Notes: generated from the letters alone by a model not told the origin. Counted from the stretch's first letter, positions 43,655-52,273 are shown. The stretch is 64,000 nt of DNA from CADEEN01 sp040384625 (GCA_040384625.1 JAZKIW010000111.1:1-64000); one strand, 5' to 3'. Numbers and translations are program-made.

Positions 43655-44110
43655 TTGGGGAGCATCGGTATCGACCCGGTCTGTACCTACGAGGTCAAGC
43701 TGCTCGGCGTCGGTGATGCGGCGCTGCTACTGGCGGCGGACCCACAGATCTTCGACCGGGCGCTCGACCCGCGCTGGACCGACACGTTCCTGCGCGACCC
43801 GCGCCACCACATTGCCGTTGCGATCTTCGGCGGCCTGGTGGTCGGCAGCGCCACCGCGACGCAGTGCCTGCAGCCCGATCAACCATCGACCCTGTTCATC
43901 GCCGAAGTGGCTGTCGCCCGCGAGCATCGGCGCCAGGGAGCAGCCAAGGCCATGCTGCAGGCGCTGCTCGCCCATGGGCGAGCGCTGGGCTGCGCCAAGG
44001 CGCGGGTCGGTACCGAGGCCGACAATGCCGCCGCGCGAAGCCTGTACGCATCGGTGGGGGCCACCGTCGACTCGGACGCCTTCGTCACTTACACCTTCGA
44101 CCTGACTTGA
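43655..44110 (+). CDS. GNAT family N-acetyltransferase (fourth island copy)
   Basis: A GNAT domain of about 151 residues: FIAEVAVAREHRRQGAAKAM carries the acetyl-CoA loop and AAARSLYASVGATVDSDAFV the C-terminal strand. Reported start is a TTG with a poor ribosome site, so the real start may be a little downstream. Aminoglycoside acetyltransferase-like length, but the substrate is not evident. Confidence 0.8.
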   Translation: MGSIGIDPVCTYEVKLLGVGDAALLLAADPQIFDRALDPRWTDTFLRDPRHHIAVAIFGGLVVGSATATQCLQPDQPSTLFIAEVAVAREHRRQGAAKAMLQALLAHGRALGCAKARVGTEADNAAARSLYASVGATVDSDAFVTYTFDLT

Positions 44111-44129
44111 CGCGCCCGAGGGAGGCGAC

Positions 44130-44531
44130 ATGCCCATCGATCTCGACCACAGCATCGTTCCATCGCATCACAAGCTGGCCTCGGCGAAACTGCTGGCCGA
44201 GCTGCTCGGCGTGCCCTGGGCCGAGGCCGGACTCGGCCCGTTCTCGCCGGTGTACGTGAACGACGGCCTGACGCTCGACTTCATCGAGACCGACGAGCCG
44301 TTCCCGATCTACCACTTCTGCTTTCGCGTCGGCGAACAGGAGTTCGACGCCATCCTCGGTCGCATCCACGCCGCCGGCATCGCCTATCGCAGCACCGTGC
44401 GCGGGCCCGTCGACATGCAGATCAATACCGAGTACGGGGGGCGCATGCTCTACTGGAACGAACCCGACGGGCATCAGTGGGAGATGCTCACGGTGAGCTA
44501 CGCGCGCCAGCCCGGCAAGGGGGCCGCATGA
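44130..44531 (+). CDS. VOC family protein, third island copy
   Basis: A 133-residue glyoxalase-fold protein: MPIDLDHSIVPSHHKLASAK, TDEPFPIYHFCFRVGEQEFD, and GGRMLYWNEPDGHQWEMLTV. His and Glu ligands are in place. GAGGCGAC precedes the ATG. It overlaps the next cupin gene by 4 nt. Confidence 0.9.
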   Translation: MPIDLDHSIVPSHHKLASAKLLAELLGVPWAEAGLGPFSPVYVNDGLTLDFIETDEPFPIYHFCFRVGEQEFDAILGRIHAAGIAYRSTVRGPVDMQINTEYGGRMLYWNEPDGHQWEMLTVSYARQPGKGAA

Positions 44532-44953
44532 ATGAAGTCGACCCGGCACCGCGCAAGGCGGTGATCCTCGGCCCCGGTGAAGGGCGCGCCTATCCGATGG
44601 GCCGCATCGCCGCGGTGTTCAAGGCCGACGAAGGCGAGACTGCGTCGCGCTACTCGATCTCCGAATGGTGGCTCGAGCCGCACACGCAAGGCCCGGGCGC
44701 CCACTCGCACGCCGAGGACGACATCTTCTATGTCATCGAAGGCACGATGAGTGTCCTCGTCGACGCGGTGTGGACCGATGCCCCCAGGGGCTCTTTCGTC
44801 CTGGTGCCGGGGGGCGTAACGCACGACTTCGAGAACCGCGGCGACACCCGGGCGGGGGTACTCAACCTGTCGATCCCGGGGCCGTTCGAGCCGCACATGC
44901 CCGGAATCGCACAGTGGTTCATCGAGCATCCGCCCGGAGATGCGGGGCGATGA
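44528..44953 (+). CDS. Cupin-domain protein (second copy)
   Basis: A 141-residue cupin: AHSHAEDDIFYVIEGTMSVL is the first metal motif and PGGVTHDFENRGDTRAGVLN the second. The N-terminal part reads GPGEGRAYPMGRIAAVFKAD. Coupled to the VOC gene by ATGA. A quercetinase-like or ligand-binding role is possible. Confidence 0.88.
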   Translation: MNEVDPAPRKAVILGPGEGRAYPMGRIAAVFKADEGETASRYSISEWWLEPHTQGPGAHSHAEDDIFYVIEGTMSVLVDAVWTDAPRGSFVLVPGGVTHDFENRGDTRAGVLNLSIPGPFEPHMPGIAQWFIEHPPGDAGR

Positions 44954-45357
44954 ACACGCTGCTGGCCGACCTCGTGCTCGTGTTGCACGTGGCCCTGGTC
45001 GTCTTCGTCGTCGGCGGTCTGCTTCTGGTCCTGGTCGGCAACCTGAAGCGCCGGCCCTGGGTGAATGCGCTCTGGTTCCGGCTCGCGCACCTGGCGGCGA
45101 TCGGCATCGTTGTCGCGGAAAGCTGGTTTGGTGTCGTGTGCCCGCTCACCTCGCTCGAACTTTGGTTGCGCGCGCAAGCCGGTGCGGCGCGCCAGGGCTC
45201 AGGCTTCATCGAGTACTGGCTGCAAGGCCTGCTCTACTGGGATGCGCCGAGCTGGGTCTTCACGCTTGCCTACTCCCTGTTCGGGTTCGCCGTGGCGGCA
45301 GCCTGGTGGTACTTTCCACCCACGCTCGGGCGGCGTACAACGAACTCCCGAGCCTGA
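44950..45357 (+). CDS. DUF2784 membrane protein
   Basis: A 135-residue membrane protein with four hydrophobic helices. LVLHVALVVFVVGGLLLVL, AESWFGVVCPLTSLELWLR and FIEYWLQGLLYWDAPSWVF match DUF2784. Function unknown. Its ATG overlaps the cupin stop by 4 nt. Confidence 0.9.
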   Translation: MNTLLADLVLVLHVALVVFVVGGLLLVLVGNLKRRPWVNALWFRLAHLAAIGIVVAESWFGVVCPLTSLELWLRAQAGAARQGSGFIEYWLQGLLYWDAPSWVFTLAYSLFGFAVAAAWWYFPPTLGRRTTNSRA

Positions 45358-45379
45358 TCGTCCATCGGAACCAGCCAGC

Positions 45380-45595
45380 ATGCCCCTCGTGACCATCCGC
45401 CTTGCGCGCCGCGACCCGCCCACCACACGCGAACAGAAGGCCGCGCTGATCCGCGGCGTCACCGACCTGCTTCAAGACGTGCTGGCCAAGCGCCCTGCGG
45501 ACGTGACCGTTCTGATCGACGAGATCGACCCCGACAACTGGGGTCAGGGCGGCGAGAGCGCCACCGTTCTGCGCCAGCGCCGCACCAAGCCCTGA
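45380..45595 (+). CDS. 4-oxalocrotonate tautomerase family protein
   Basis: A 71-residue tautomerase: MPLVTIRLARRDPPTTREQK begins with the catalytic Pro after Met, followed by DLLQDVLAKRPADVTVLIDE. Length and N-terminus match the 4-OT family. It is the last plus-strand gene of the island, convergent with the lactate-oxidase-like gene 4 nt away. Confidence 0.9.
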   Translation: MPLVTIRLARRDPPTTREQKAALIRGVTDLLQDVLAKRPADVTVLIDEIDPDNWGQGGESATVLRQRRTKP

Positions 45596-45599
45596 GCGG

Positions 45600-46745
45600 T
45601 CAGTAGCTGCCAGGCAGCAGGATGCTGCGGTCGACGTCGCTGAGGCGCGTATGGCCGCAGAAGGCCATCGTCACGTCGAGTTCCTTGTGGATGATCTCGA
45701 GCGCCTTGGTCACACCGGTCTCGCCCATCGCGCCCAGGCCATAGGCGAAGGCGCGGCCGACCATCGTGCCGCGCGCGCCAAGCGACCAGGCCTTGAGCAC
45801 GTCTTGTCCCGAGCGGATGCCGCCGTCCATCCAGACCTCGATGCGCGAGCCGACAGCGTCGGCGATCGCCGGCAGCGCGCTGATCGAGCTCGGTGCGCCG
45901 TCGAGCTGGCGCCCGCCGTGGTTGCTGACCACCAGGGCATCGGCGCCGCTGACCGCAGCGAGCTTCGCATCTTCGAGGTCCATGATGCCCTTCAGGATCA
46001 GCTTGCCGCCCCAGCGCTTGCGGATCCAGGCTACGTCGTTCCAGTCCAGCCGCGGATCGAACTGCTCGCGCGTCCAGGCACCGAGCGAGGACATGTCGCT
46101 GACGCCCTTGGCATGGCCGACCAGGTTGCGGAAGGTGTGGCGCCTGGTGCCGGCCATGCCGAGGCACCAGCGCGGCTTGGTCATCAGGTTGAGGATGTTG
46201 GTCAGGGTCGGTTTCGGCGGCGCGGTGAGGCCGTTCTTCAGGTCCTTGTGGCGCTGGCCGATGACCTGCAAGTCCAGCGTCAGCACCAGGGCCGGGCAGC
46301 CGGCATCCTTGGCGCGGCCCATCAGCCGCTCCATGAAGTCGCGGTCGCGCATCCAGTAGAGCTGGAACCAGAACGGCGCGCTGGTGTTCTCCCGGATGTC
46401 CTCGATCGAGCAGATGCTCATCGTCGACAGCGTGAAGGGGACGCCGAATTTTTCCGCCGCCCGCGCGGCATGGATCTCGCCGTCGGCATGCTGCATCCCG
46501 GTCAGGCCCACAGGGGCCAGGGCGACGGGCATCTTCACGTCCACGCCGACCATCTTCGTCGCCGTGCTGCGGTTGTCCATGTTCACCGCCACGCGCTGGC
46601 GCAGCAGGATCTTCTGGAAATCGGCCTCGTTGGCGCGGTAGGTGCCCTCGGTCCAAGAGCCGGAATCCGCATAGTCGTAGAACATCCGCGGCACGCGCCT
46701 TTCGGCAAGCACGCGCAGGTCTTCTATATTCGTGATGACGGGCAT
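45600..46745 (-). CDS. FMN-dependent alpha-hydroxy-acid dehydrogenase (LldD-like)
   Basis: A 381-residue flavoprotein of the L-lactate dehydrogenase/glycolate oxidase family: YDYADSGSWTEGTYRANEAD, MPVALAPVGLTGMQHADGEI, the active-site SNHGGRQLDGAPSSISALPA and GGIRSGQDVLKAWSLGARGT. It oxidises a 2-hydroxy acid and passes electrons to the respiratory chain; lactate is the likely substrate. The start at 46745 (MPVITNIED) is preferred over 46766. Confidence 0.92.
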   Translation of the reverse strand: MPVITNIEDLRVLAERRVPRMFYDYADSGSWTEGTYRANEADFQKILLRQRVAVNMDNRSTATKMVGVDVKMPVALAPVGLTGMQHADGEIHAARAAEKFGVPFTLSTMSICSIEDIRENTSAPFWFQLYWMRDRDFMERLMGRAKDAGCPALVLTLDLQVIGQRHKDLKNGLTAPPKPTLTNILNLMTKPRWCLGMAGTRRHTFRNLVGHAKGVSDMSSLGAWTREQFDPRLDWNDVAWIRKRWGGKLILKGIMDLEDAKLAAVSGADALVVSNHGGRQLDGAPSSISALPAIADAVGSRIEVWMDGGIRSGQDVLKAWSLGARGTMVGRAFAYGLGAMGETGVTKALEIIHKELDVTMAFCGHTRLSDVDRSILLPGSY

Positions 46746-47123
46746 GGGCGCTGGTCTCCTCGGCACGCATCCTAGCCGGCCGCAACGCGGTGGTGCCCTC
46801 GCAACCTGGATCGCGATCTTGCCGGCGCATTGCGCGCACGCTCAGGCCGCTGGGGCAGTCGCGGCGCTCATGTCCCCCGAGCGGGCTGCGCCCGCTCTCC
46901 TCCTTTACCTCGCATCGACGGCTGCCCGGTGGCCTGGGCTACCAATGACGGTGGACGTCGACGTGTGAACCGGTCGATCGATCGGGGTGCTGGGCTGCTC
47001 TTGGCTGCTCTGCGCAGCGAAGTCAAGGCGGAGGGCCGGCGAAGGCGGCCTGGGGGGACATGAGCGAAGCAGAGCAGCCCAGCGCTCCGATCCCGCGGAC
47101 CGGCGCAGGGCACCCTCGAGCAG
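46746..47123. repeat. Inverted pair of dispersed intergenic repeats
   Basis: A 378-base gene-free stretch. At 46866-46879 CGCTCATGTCCCCC begins a first unit containing a perfect hairpin (GAGCGGGC / GCCCGCTC, 46879-46897). The reverse complement, GGGGGACATGAGCG, ends a second unit near 47051-47065, which also holds the 12-bp inverted repeat GCTGGGCTGCTC (46989-47000) and GAGCAGCCCAGC (47072-47083). The two units share the CTCMKCCTTKACYTCGC segment and are therefore related copies facing each other. No coding frame is convincing. Confidence 0.65.
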
Positions 47124-47258
47124 TCAGCTCAGGGAGCGGGCGATCAGCGCGGCGGCCGTGAAGAGGCCGGCGAAGACCACGAGCAGCCAGTTCGGCAAGC
47201 GGCCGCGTGGCGTGGGCGAAACCCGCTGACGCTGGCGTTGACTGTCTTTGTCGATCAT
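47124..47258 (-). CDS. Small membrane protein, hypothetical
   Basis: A 44-residue frame starting MIDKDSQRQRQRVSPTPRGR with one hydrophobic helix (LPNWLLVVFAGLFTAAALIA). It lies 14 nt downstream of dinB on the same strand and could be read with it. No family recognised; small single-helix proteins are hard to confirm. Confidence 0.45.
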   Translation of the reverse strand: MIDKDSQRQRQRVSPTPRGRLPNWLLVVFAGLFTAAALIARSLS

Positions 47259-47272
47259 GGTCGTGCCGAGTG

Positions 47273-48427
47273 TCACCGACCGGCGTGGCGCAGGGAAGCC
47301 ATGCGCACGCCCAGCAGGCGCAGGCGGCGGGAAAAGTCCACGCGCTTCAGGCATTGGCCGGCCGCGGCGCGGATGGTATCGGCTTCGGCCGTGGCCTCGG
47401 GCAGGGTCAGGTCGCGCGTGACGGTCTTGAAGTCTTCGAAGCGCAACTTGATGCCGACCGTCTTGCCCGCATAGCCCTTTCGCTGCAGGTCGCGCGCCAG
47501 TTGCTGCACCAACTCGTCCAGCACGGCGCCGAGCTCAGTGCGATCGTGCACGGCGTGCAGGTCGCGGTCGAAGGTGGTCTCCCGGCTCATCGACACGGGC
47601 TCGCTGCTGGTGGACAACTCGCGCTCGTCGAGGCCATTCGCCGCGTCGGCGAGCCAGCGGCCGTAGCTGGCACCGAAGTGCTCCAACAGCCAGGGCCGCT
47701 CACGTGCGGCGAGTTCGCCAATCGTGTGCACGCCCAATGCGTCGAGCCTGGCGCCGGCCTTGGGTCCGATGCCGTTGATGCGCCGCACCGGCAGGGGCCA
47801 GATGCGCGCGGCCAGGTCGGCATGGGTGAGCACGGTCAGGCCGTCGGGCTTGTCGAGCTCGCTGGCGATCTTGGACAGCAGCTTGTTCGGCGTGACACCG
47901 ACCGAGCAGGTCAGGCCGGTGACGCGGCGCACGTTGTTGCGGATCTCCTGCGCGATCGCGCGCACGCCGCCGAAGGGGTCGTGGCCGACGCTGTCCTGGG
48001 CGCCGGGCAGGTGGCTCAGGTCGATGTAGATCTCGTCGATGCCGCGGTCCTCGATCAGCGGCGCGACCTCGGCCACCGCGCCCTTGAAGCGGCGCGAGTA
48101 GAGGCGGTACTGCTCGAAGTCGACCGGCAGCAGCACCGCCTCGGGGGCGCGCAAGGCGGCCTTCATCAGTCCCATGCCCGAGTGCACGCCGACGTCGCGC
48201 GCGGCATAGGTGGCGGTGGTGGCGACGCCGCGGCCGGTGTAGCCGGCGAGCTTGGCAAAGCGCCGCGTCCCATCGGGCAACAGCACCGGCTGGTGGCGCC
48301 GGCCGCCGCCCACCACCACCGGCAGGCCGGCCAGCTCGGGGTAGCGCAGCAGCTCGACCGACGCATAGAAGGCGTCCATGTCGAGGTGGGCGATCCAGCG
48401 GCGAGGACCGCTCGGCGGCGTGTGCAT
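47273..48427 (-). CDS. dinB: DNA polymerase IV (DinB)
   Basis: A 384-residue Y-family translesion polymerase. The palm motif IAHLDMDAFYASVELLRYPE and the second acidic motif RGIDEIYIDLSHLPG give the catalytic Asp/Asp-Glu set; LTCSVGVTPNKLLSKIASEL and the helix-hairpin-helix INGIGPKAGARLDALGVHTI follow, then the little finger. No beta-clamp motif is obvious at the extreme C-terminus. The start at 48427 excludes about 88 implausible upstream residues. Confidence 0.95.
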   Translation of the reverse strand: MHTPPSGPRRWIAHLDMDAFYASVELLRYPELAGLPVVVGGGRRHQPVLLPDGTRRFAKLAGYTGRGVATTATYAARDVGVHSGMGLMKAALRAPEAVLLPVDFEQYRLYSRRFKGAVAEVAPLIEDRGIDEIYIDLSHLPGAQDSVGHDPFGGVRAIAQEIRNNVRRVTGLTCSVGVTPNKLLSKIASELDKPDGLTVLTHADLAARIWPLPVRRINGIGPKAGARLDALGVHTIGELAARERPWLLEHFGASYGRWLADAANGLDERELSTSSEPVSMSRETTFDRDLHAVHDRTELGAVLDELVQQLARDLQRKGYAGKTVGIKLRFEDFKTVTRDLTLPEATAEADTIRAAAGQCLKRVDFSRRLRLLGVRMASLRHAGR

Positions 48428-48476
48428 GGGGCGATTTTCATCAACAATCGGCCATGAACGGATTCGGGAGCTCGCG

Positions 48477-48944
48477 ATGGGCCGTACCTGGAACAAGCTG
48501 TGGCTGTTGTCGGTCTGCGCCTTGCTGACGATGACCCACGACGACGCGAGCGCGCAGAGCGGCACACCGGAAGCCTGGCGTGCCGAAGTCTTCGCCGCCG
48601 AGAGGGCCTTCGCCAAGAGCATGGCCGAGCGCGACCTTGCCGCCTTCGGCCACCACCTGGCCGAGGACACGGTGTTCTTCGGCAACGCCAAGGTCCATCG
48701 CGGGCGTGCGGCGGTGCTGGCGGCGTGGAAAGGCTTCTACGATGGCCCGACGGCACCGTTCTCGTGGGAGCCGGATCAGGTCGAGGTGCTCGCCTCCGGC
48801 CAGCTTGCCCTCTCGACGGGGCCCGTGCGCGACCCGAAGGGTGACATCGTGGCGCGTTTCAACTCGATCTGGATGCGCACATCGGACGGGCGCTGGCTGA
48901 TCGTGTTCGACAAGGGCTCGCCGCCGGACCCGCCGGCGAAGTAG
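48477..48944 (+). CDS. Secreted DUF4440 / SnoaL-like protein
   Basis: A 155-residue protein with a signal peptide (WNKLWLLSVCALLTMTHDDA, cleavage after SAQ) and an NTF2-like domain: AFAKSMAERDLAAFGHHLAE, VHRGRAAVLAAWKGFYDG and RTSDGRWLIVFDKGSP. Divergent from dinB. A GGGAGCTCG ribosome site precedes the ATG. Confidence 0.85.
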   Translation: MGRTWNKLWLLSVCALLTMTHDDASAQSGTPEAWRAEVFAAERAFAKSMAERDLAAFGHHLAEDTVFFGNAKVHRGRAAVLAAWKGFYDGPTAPFSWEPDQVEVLASGQLALSTGPVRDPKGDIVARFNSIWMRTSDGRWLIVFDKGSPPDPPAK

Positions 48945-48950
48945 GCGACT

Positions 48951-51245
48951 TCAGCCCTTGACCCGCGCGACGCGCAGTACTGAGGGCGCGCGCTTCAAGG
49001 TGCGCAGCACGTCGGCCAGGTGCTGGCGATCGCGCACCGAAAGCAACAGACGCAACTCGGCGCTCTCGGTGGCCCGCTCCTCGCCCATGTCGAGGTGGGT
49101 GATGTCGGCCTCCGCGCCGCTGACCGCGGCGGCCACGCGGGCCAGCACGCCCTTGCCGTTCTCGACCAGCACGGTGATCGCCGTCTCGAAGGACCGCACC
49201 GGTTGCTCGGACCACTCCACCGGCAGCCAGCGCTCGTGGTCGCGTTCGTACAGGCGTTTGCCGACCGAGCATTCGGCGGTGTGCACGGTCAGGCCCTCGC
49301 CACGACCGAGGTAGCCGACGATGTCGTCGCCCGGGATCGGCCTGCAGCAGGTGGCAAGCTGTATCGATGCACCTTCGCTGCCGTCGATCGAGACCAGGCC
49401 ATGCGTGACCACCGGCTCATCGCCCGCGTCGGTGCCGAAGTGGCGTCGGCTCAGCGTCACGGCGTCGGGCCGCGGGCCCCCGCGCTCGGCCATCACGTGC
49501 GCCAAGCGCTTGGCCACGATCGACGCGATCTTGCGGCCCAGGCCGATGTCGACCATCAGGTCGCCACGCGTGCGGTTGCCGCTCCAGCGGGTGAGCTGCT
49601 GCCACAGAGCGACAGCGGCTTCGTCGCTCGGGTCGGCCGAGGGCATCAGCAGGCCTTCGCCGCGCAGCGCCTGGGCCAGCAGGCGCTCACCCAGCGCGCG
49701 CGACTCCTCGTGCTCCATGTTCTTCAAGTGGTGCCGGATCTTCGATCGCGCCCGGCCCGTGCGCACGAAGTTGAGCCACGACGGGTTAGGCTTGGCGCCC
49801 GGCGCGGTGGTGATCTCGACCACGTCACCGCTCTTCAGCTCGGTGCGCAGCGCCACCGCTTCGCCGTTGACGCTGGCGGCGACGCAGTGGTCGCCGACGT
49901 CGGAGTGGATGGCGTAGGCGAAGTCCACCGGCGTGGCACCGCGCGGCAAGGCCAGGATGCGCGACTTGGGCGTGAACACGTAGACCGCGTCGGGAAACAG
50001 GTCGATCTTGACGTGTTCGAGGAACTCGGCCGCATCGCGGGTGTCGTCCTGGATGTCGATCAGCGACTGCAGCCAGCTCGCGCCCAGGTGCTGGGCTTCG
50101 TCGCCGCCTGCACCGCCGCGCTTGGTCTTGTACATCCAGTGCGCCGCGATGCCGCTCTCGGCCACGGCGTTCATCGGTTCGGTGCGGATCTGGAATTCGA
50201 CGGCGGTGCCGAGCGGGCTGACCAGGGTGGTGTGCAGCGACTGGTAGCCGTTGGCCTTGGGGATCGCGATGTAGTCCTTGAAGCGGCCCGGCACCGGTTT
50301 GTAGAGCTGGTGCAGCACGCCCAACGCCAGATAGCAATCCGACAACTGAGCCACCACGATGCGAAAGCCGAACAGGTCGCTGACATTGGCGAAGCTGCTG
50401 TGCTTCTGTCGCATCTTGCGGAAGATCGAGTACACGGTCTTCTCGCGTCCCGACACCTGGACCTTCAGCTTGGCCGTCGTGAAGGCCTTCTCGACCTCCT
50501 TCTGCACCCGCTCGACGATGTCGCGACGCGTGCCGCGCGAGCGCGCCACGGCCTTGGCCAGGGCGCCGTGGCGCCAGGGGTAGAGGTGGGCGAAGGACAG
50601 TTCCTGCAGCTCACGGAAGATCTGGTTCAGGCCCAGGCGGTGCGCAATCGGGGCGTAGATGTCGAGCGTCTCGCGGGCGATGCGCTCGCGCTTGTCGGCG
50701 GCGATCGCGCTCAGCGTGCGCATGTTGTGCAGCCGGTCGGCCAGCTTGACCAGGATCACGCGCACGTCGCGCGCCATCGCCAGCAGCATCTTGCGGAAGG
50801 ATTCGGCCTGCGACTCCTCGCGTGTCGAGAAGTGCAGCTTGTCGAGCTTGGTCAGGCCATCGACCAGCTCGGCCGTCGGCGCGCCGAAGCGCTCGATCAG
50901 CTGGGGCTTGGTCACGCCGCGGTCCTCGATCGTGTCGTGCATCAATGCGGCCATGATGGCCTGCACGTCGAGCTTCCAGTCGGCGCACAGGCCCGCGACT
51001 GCGATCGGGTGCGTGATGTAGGGCTCGCCGCTGGCGCGGAACTGGCCCAGATGGGCTTCGTCGGCGAATTTGTAGGCCTCCCGCACTTGGCGGATCTCGG
51101 CCTTGCTGAGGTAGCCGAGCTTGTCGGTCAGGGCGTCGAACGAAGCGGCCTCGGCGCGTTCCGCAGGCTTGGCTGCGGAGGCGCGCGATGACATCTGCTG
51201 CAGCGCAGTCGGCAGCAGGTCAACGGCGAAGGATCGGATGCCCAC
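48951..51245 (-). CDS. spoT: Bifunctional (p)ppGpp synthetase/hydrolase SpoT (RSH)
   Basis: A 764-residue Rel/SpoT enzyme. The HD hydrolase domain is intact (AALMHDTIEDRGVTKPQLIE), followed by the synthetase domain (FGFRIVVAQLSDCYLALGVL, RFKDYIAIPKANGYQSLHTT), a TGS domain (VYVFTPKSRILALPRGATPV) and a C-terminal ACT/RRM domain. As the hydrolase motif is complete it should both make and degrade (p)ppGpp. GTG at 51245 or ATG at 51194 may be the start. It lies downstream of gmk-rpoZ but behind a terminator-like hairpin. Confidence 0.96.
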   Translation of the reverse strand: MGIRSFAVDLLPTALQQMSSRASAAKPAERAEAASFDALTDKLGYLSKAEIRQVREAYKFADEAHLGQFRASGEPYITHPIAVAGLCADWKLDVQAIMAALMHDTIEDRGVTKPQLIERFGAPTAELVDGLTKLDKLHFSTREESQAESFRKMLLAMARDVRVILVKLADRLHNMRTLSAIAADKRERIARETLDIYAPIAHRLGLNQIFRELQELSFAHLYPWRHGALAKAVARSRGTRRDIVERVQKEVEKAFTTAKLKVQVSGREKTVYSIFRKMRQKHSSFANVSDLFGFRIVVAQLSDCYLALGVLHQLYKPVPGRFKDYIAIPKANGYQSLHTTLVSPLGTAVEFQIRTEPMNAVAESGIAAHWMYKTKRGGAGGDEAQHLGASWLQSLIDIQDDTRDAAEFLEHVKIDLFPDAVYVFTPKSRILALPRGATPVDFAYAIHSDVGDHCVAASVNGEAVALRTELKSGDVVEITTAPGAKPNPSWLNFVRTGRARSKIRHHLKNMEHEESRALGERLLAQALRGEGLLMPSADPSDEAAVALWQQLTRWSGNRTRGDLMVDIGLGRKIASIVAKRLAHVMAERGGPRPDAVTLSRRHFGTDAGDEPVVTHGLVSIDGSEGASIQLATCCRPIPGDDIVGYLGRGEGLTVHTAECSVGKRLYERDHERWLPVEWSEQPVRSFETAITVLVENGKGVLARVAAAVSGAEADITHLDMGEERATESAELRLLLSVRDRQHLADVLRTLKRAPSVLRVARVKG

Positions 51246-51305
51246 GGCCGCAATGTAGCTTGCGCGGCTTTTGCCGTCCTTGCGCCGGAGCGGGACACAA
51301 AATGA

Positions 51306-51340
51306 AACAGGCGCCTGGCCGTTGCCGGCAGGCGCCTGTT
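51306..51340 (-). terminator. Rho-independent terminator between rpoZ and spoT
   Basis: A perfect 12-bp inverted repeat AACAGGCGCCTG / CAGGCGCCTGTT with an 11-nt loop lies 20 nt beyond the rpoZ stop. On the minus strand it is followed by TTTCATTTTG, so it should terminate or attenuate rpoZ transcription before spoT. Confidence 0.85.
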
Positions 51341-51359
51341 CAGGTAGCGGTAAGCCGGG

Positions 51360-51566
51360 TTAGATCGGCACCTTGCGCAGCATCTCGATGCCGACCACGC
51401 CGGCGGCGATTTCGCGCAAGGCTGTCACGCCAGGCTTGTTGTTCTTGGCGTCGACCTTCGGTGCGTGGCCCTGGCTCAACATGCGCGCGCGGTAGGTGGC
51501 GGCAAGCACCAGCTGGAACCGGTTGGGGATCTTGTCCAGGCAATCTTCAACGGTGATGCGGGCCAT
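51360..51566 (-). CDS. rpoZ: DNA-directed RNA polymerase omega subunit
   Basis: The 68-residue product, MARITVEDCLDKIPNRFQLV onward with YRARMLSQGHAPKV and KPGVTALREIAAG, is a standard RpoZ, which supports RNA polymerase assembly and the first ppGpp site. It follows gmk by 35 nt in the conserved gmk-rpoZ-spoT order. Confidence 0.97.
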   Translation of the reverse strand: MARITVEDCLDKIPNRFQLVLAATYRARMLSQGHAPKVDAKNNKPGVTALREIAAGVVGIEMLRKVPI

Positions 51567-51601
51567 GGGTGCCTTTGATGTGATCGGAGAACAGGGGGCG
51601 G

Positions 51602-52222
51602 TCAGATCAGGTTCAGCGCGGCAAACACCTGCGATTTGTTGCGCTGCTGTGCCGCGTACTTCAGGCGCTGGGAGTGGACGACCGTCTTCAGGTCGAACAG
51701 CGCCGTCTCGAACAGCGCATTGATTATAACGAAGTCGAAGTCGCGCGCGTGCGGCACTTCGCCGCGGGCGTTGGCCATGCGCTGTTCGATCACGTCCGGC
51801 CGGTCCTCTCCGCGACGCGTCAGGCGCAGGCGCAACTCGTCCCAGCTCGGCGGCAGGACGAAGATCAGCACCGCATGCTCGAACAGGCGCTTGATCTGCA
51901 GCGCGCCTTGCCAGTCGATCTCCAGCACCACGTCCTCGCCGTGCTCCAGCCGCTCCTGGATGGCCTTGCGCGAGGTGCCGTACAGGTGGCCGTGCACCTG
52001 GGCCCACTCGAAGAACTCGCCTCGGTCCACCATCGCGCGGAACTCGGCTTCGTCGACGAACCAGTATTCGCGCCCATGCTGCTCCTGGCCGCGCGGCGCG
52101 CGCGTCGTGTGCGAGACCGACAGCGCCAGGTGCGAGTCGAGTTCGAGCAGGGCGTTGACCAGGCTCGACTTGCCGGCACCGCTGGGAGCGGCGACGACGA
52201 ACAGGTTGCCGGGGGTTTCCAT
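51602..52222 (-). CDS. gmk: Guanylate kinase
   Basis: The 206-residue enzyme phosphorylates GMP to GDP. It has the P-loop VAAPSGAGKSSLVNALLE, the GMP-binding SVSHTTRAPRGQEQHGREYW and DVVLEIDWQGALQIKRLF. Length is typical. Its product feeds both nucleotide synthesis and the (p)ppGpp pool set by the nearby spoT. Confidence 0.97.
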   Translation of the reverse strand: METPGNLFVVAAPSGAGKSSLVNALLELDSHLALSVSHTTRAPRGQEQHGREYWFVDEAEFRAMVDRGEFFEWAQVHGHLYGTSRKAIQERLEHGEDVVLEIDWQGALQIKRLFEHAVLIFVLPPSWDELRLRLTRRGEDRPDVIEQRMANARGEVPHARDFDFVIINALFETALFDLKTVVHSQRLKYAAQQRNKSQVFAALNLI

Positions 52223-52273
52223 GGCCCGATTTTCACCCAGGCGTGCGCCGCTTGGCGCCGTGGTTTGCTCGAC

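Noticed and set aside
31072..45598. Prophage or conjugative element
   Set aside because: No integrase, terminase, capsid, relaxase, transposase or tRNA-end duplication is visible; gene content is small enzymes only.
49020..51191. 723-codon plus-strand frame opposite spoT
   Set aside because: Shadow of SpoT; composition is Ala/Val/Arg/Gly with many His and Asp, as expected from reverse-complemented high-GC codons.
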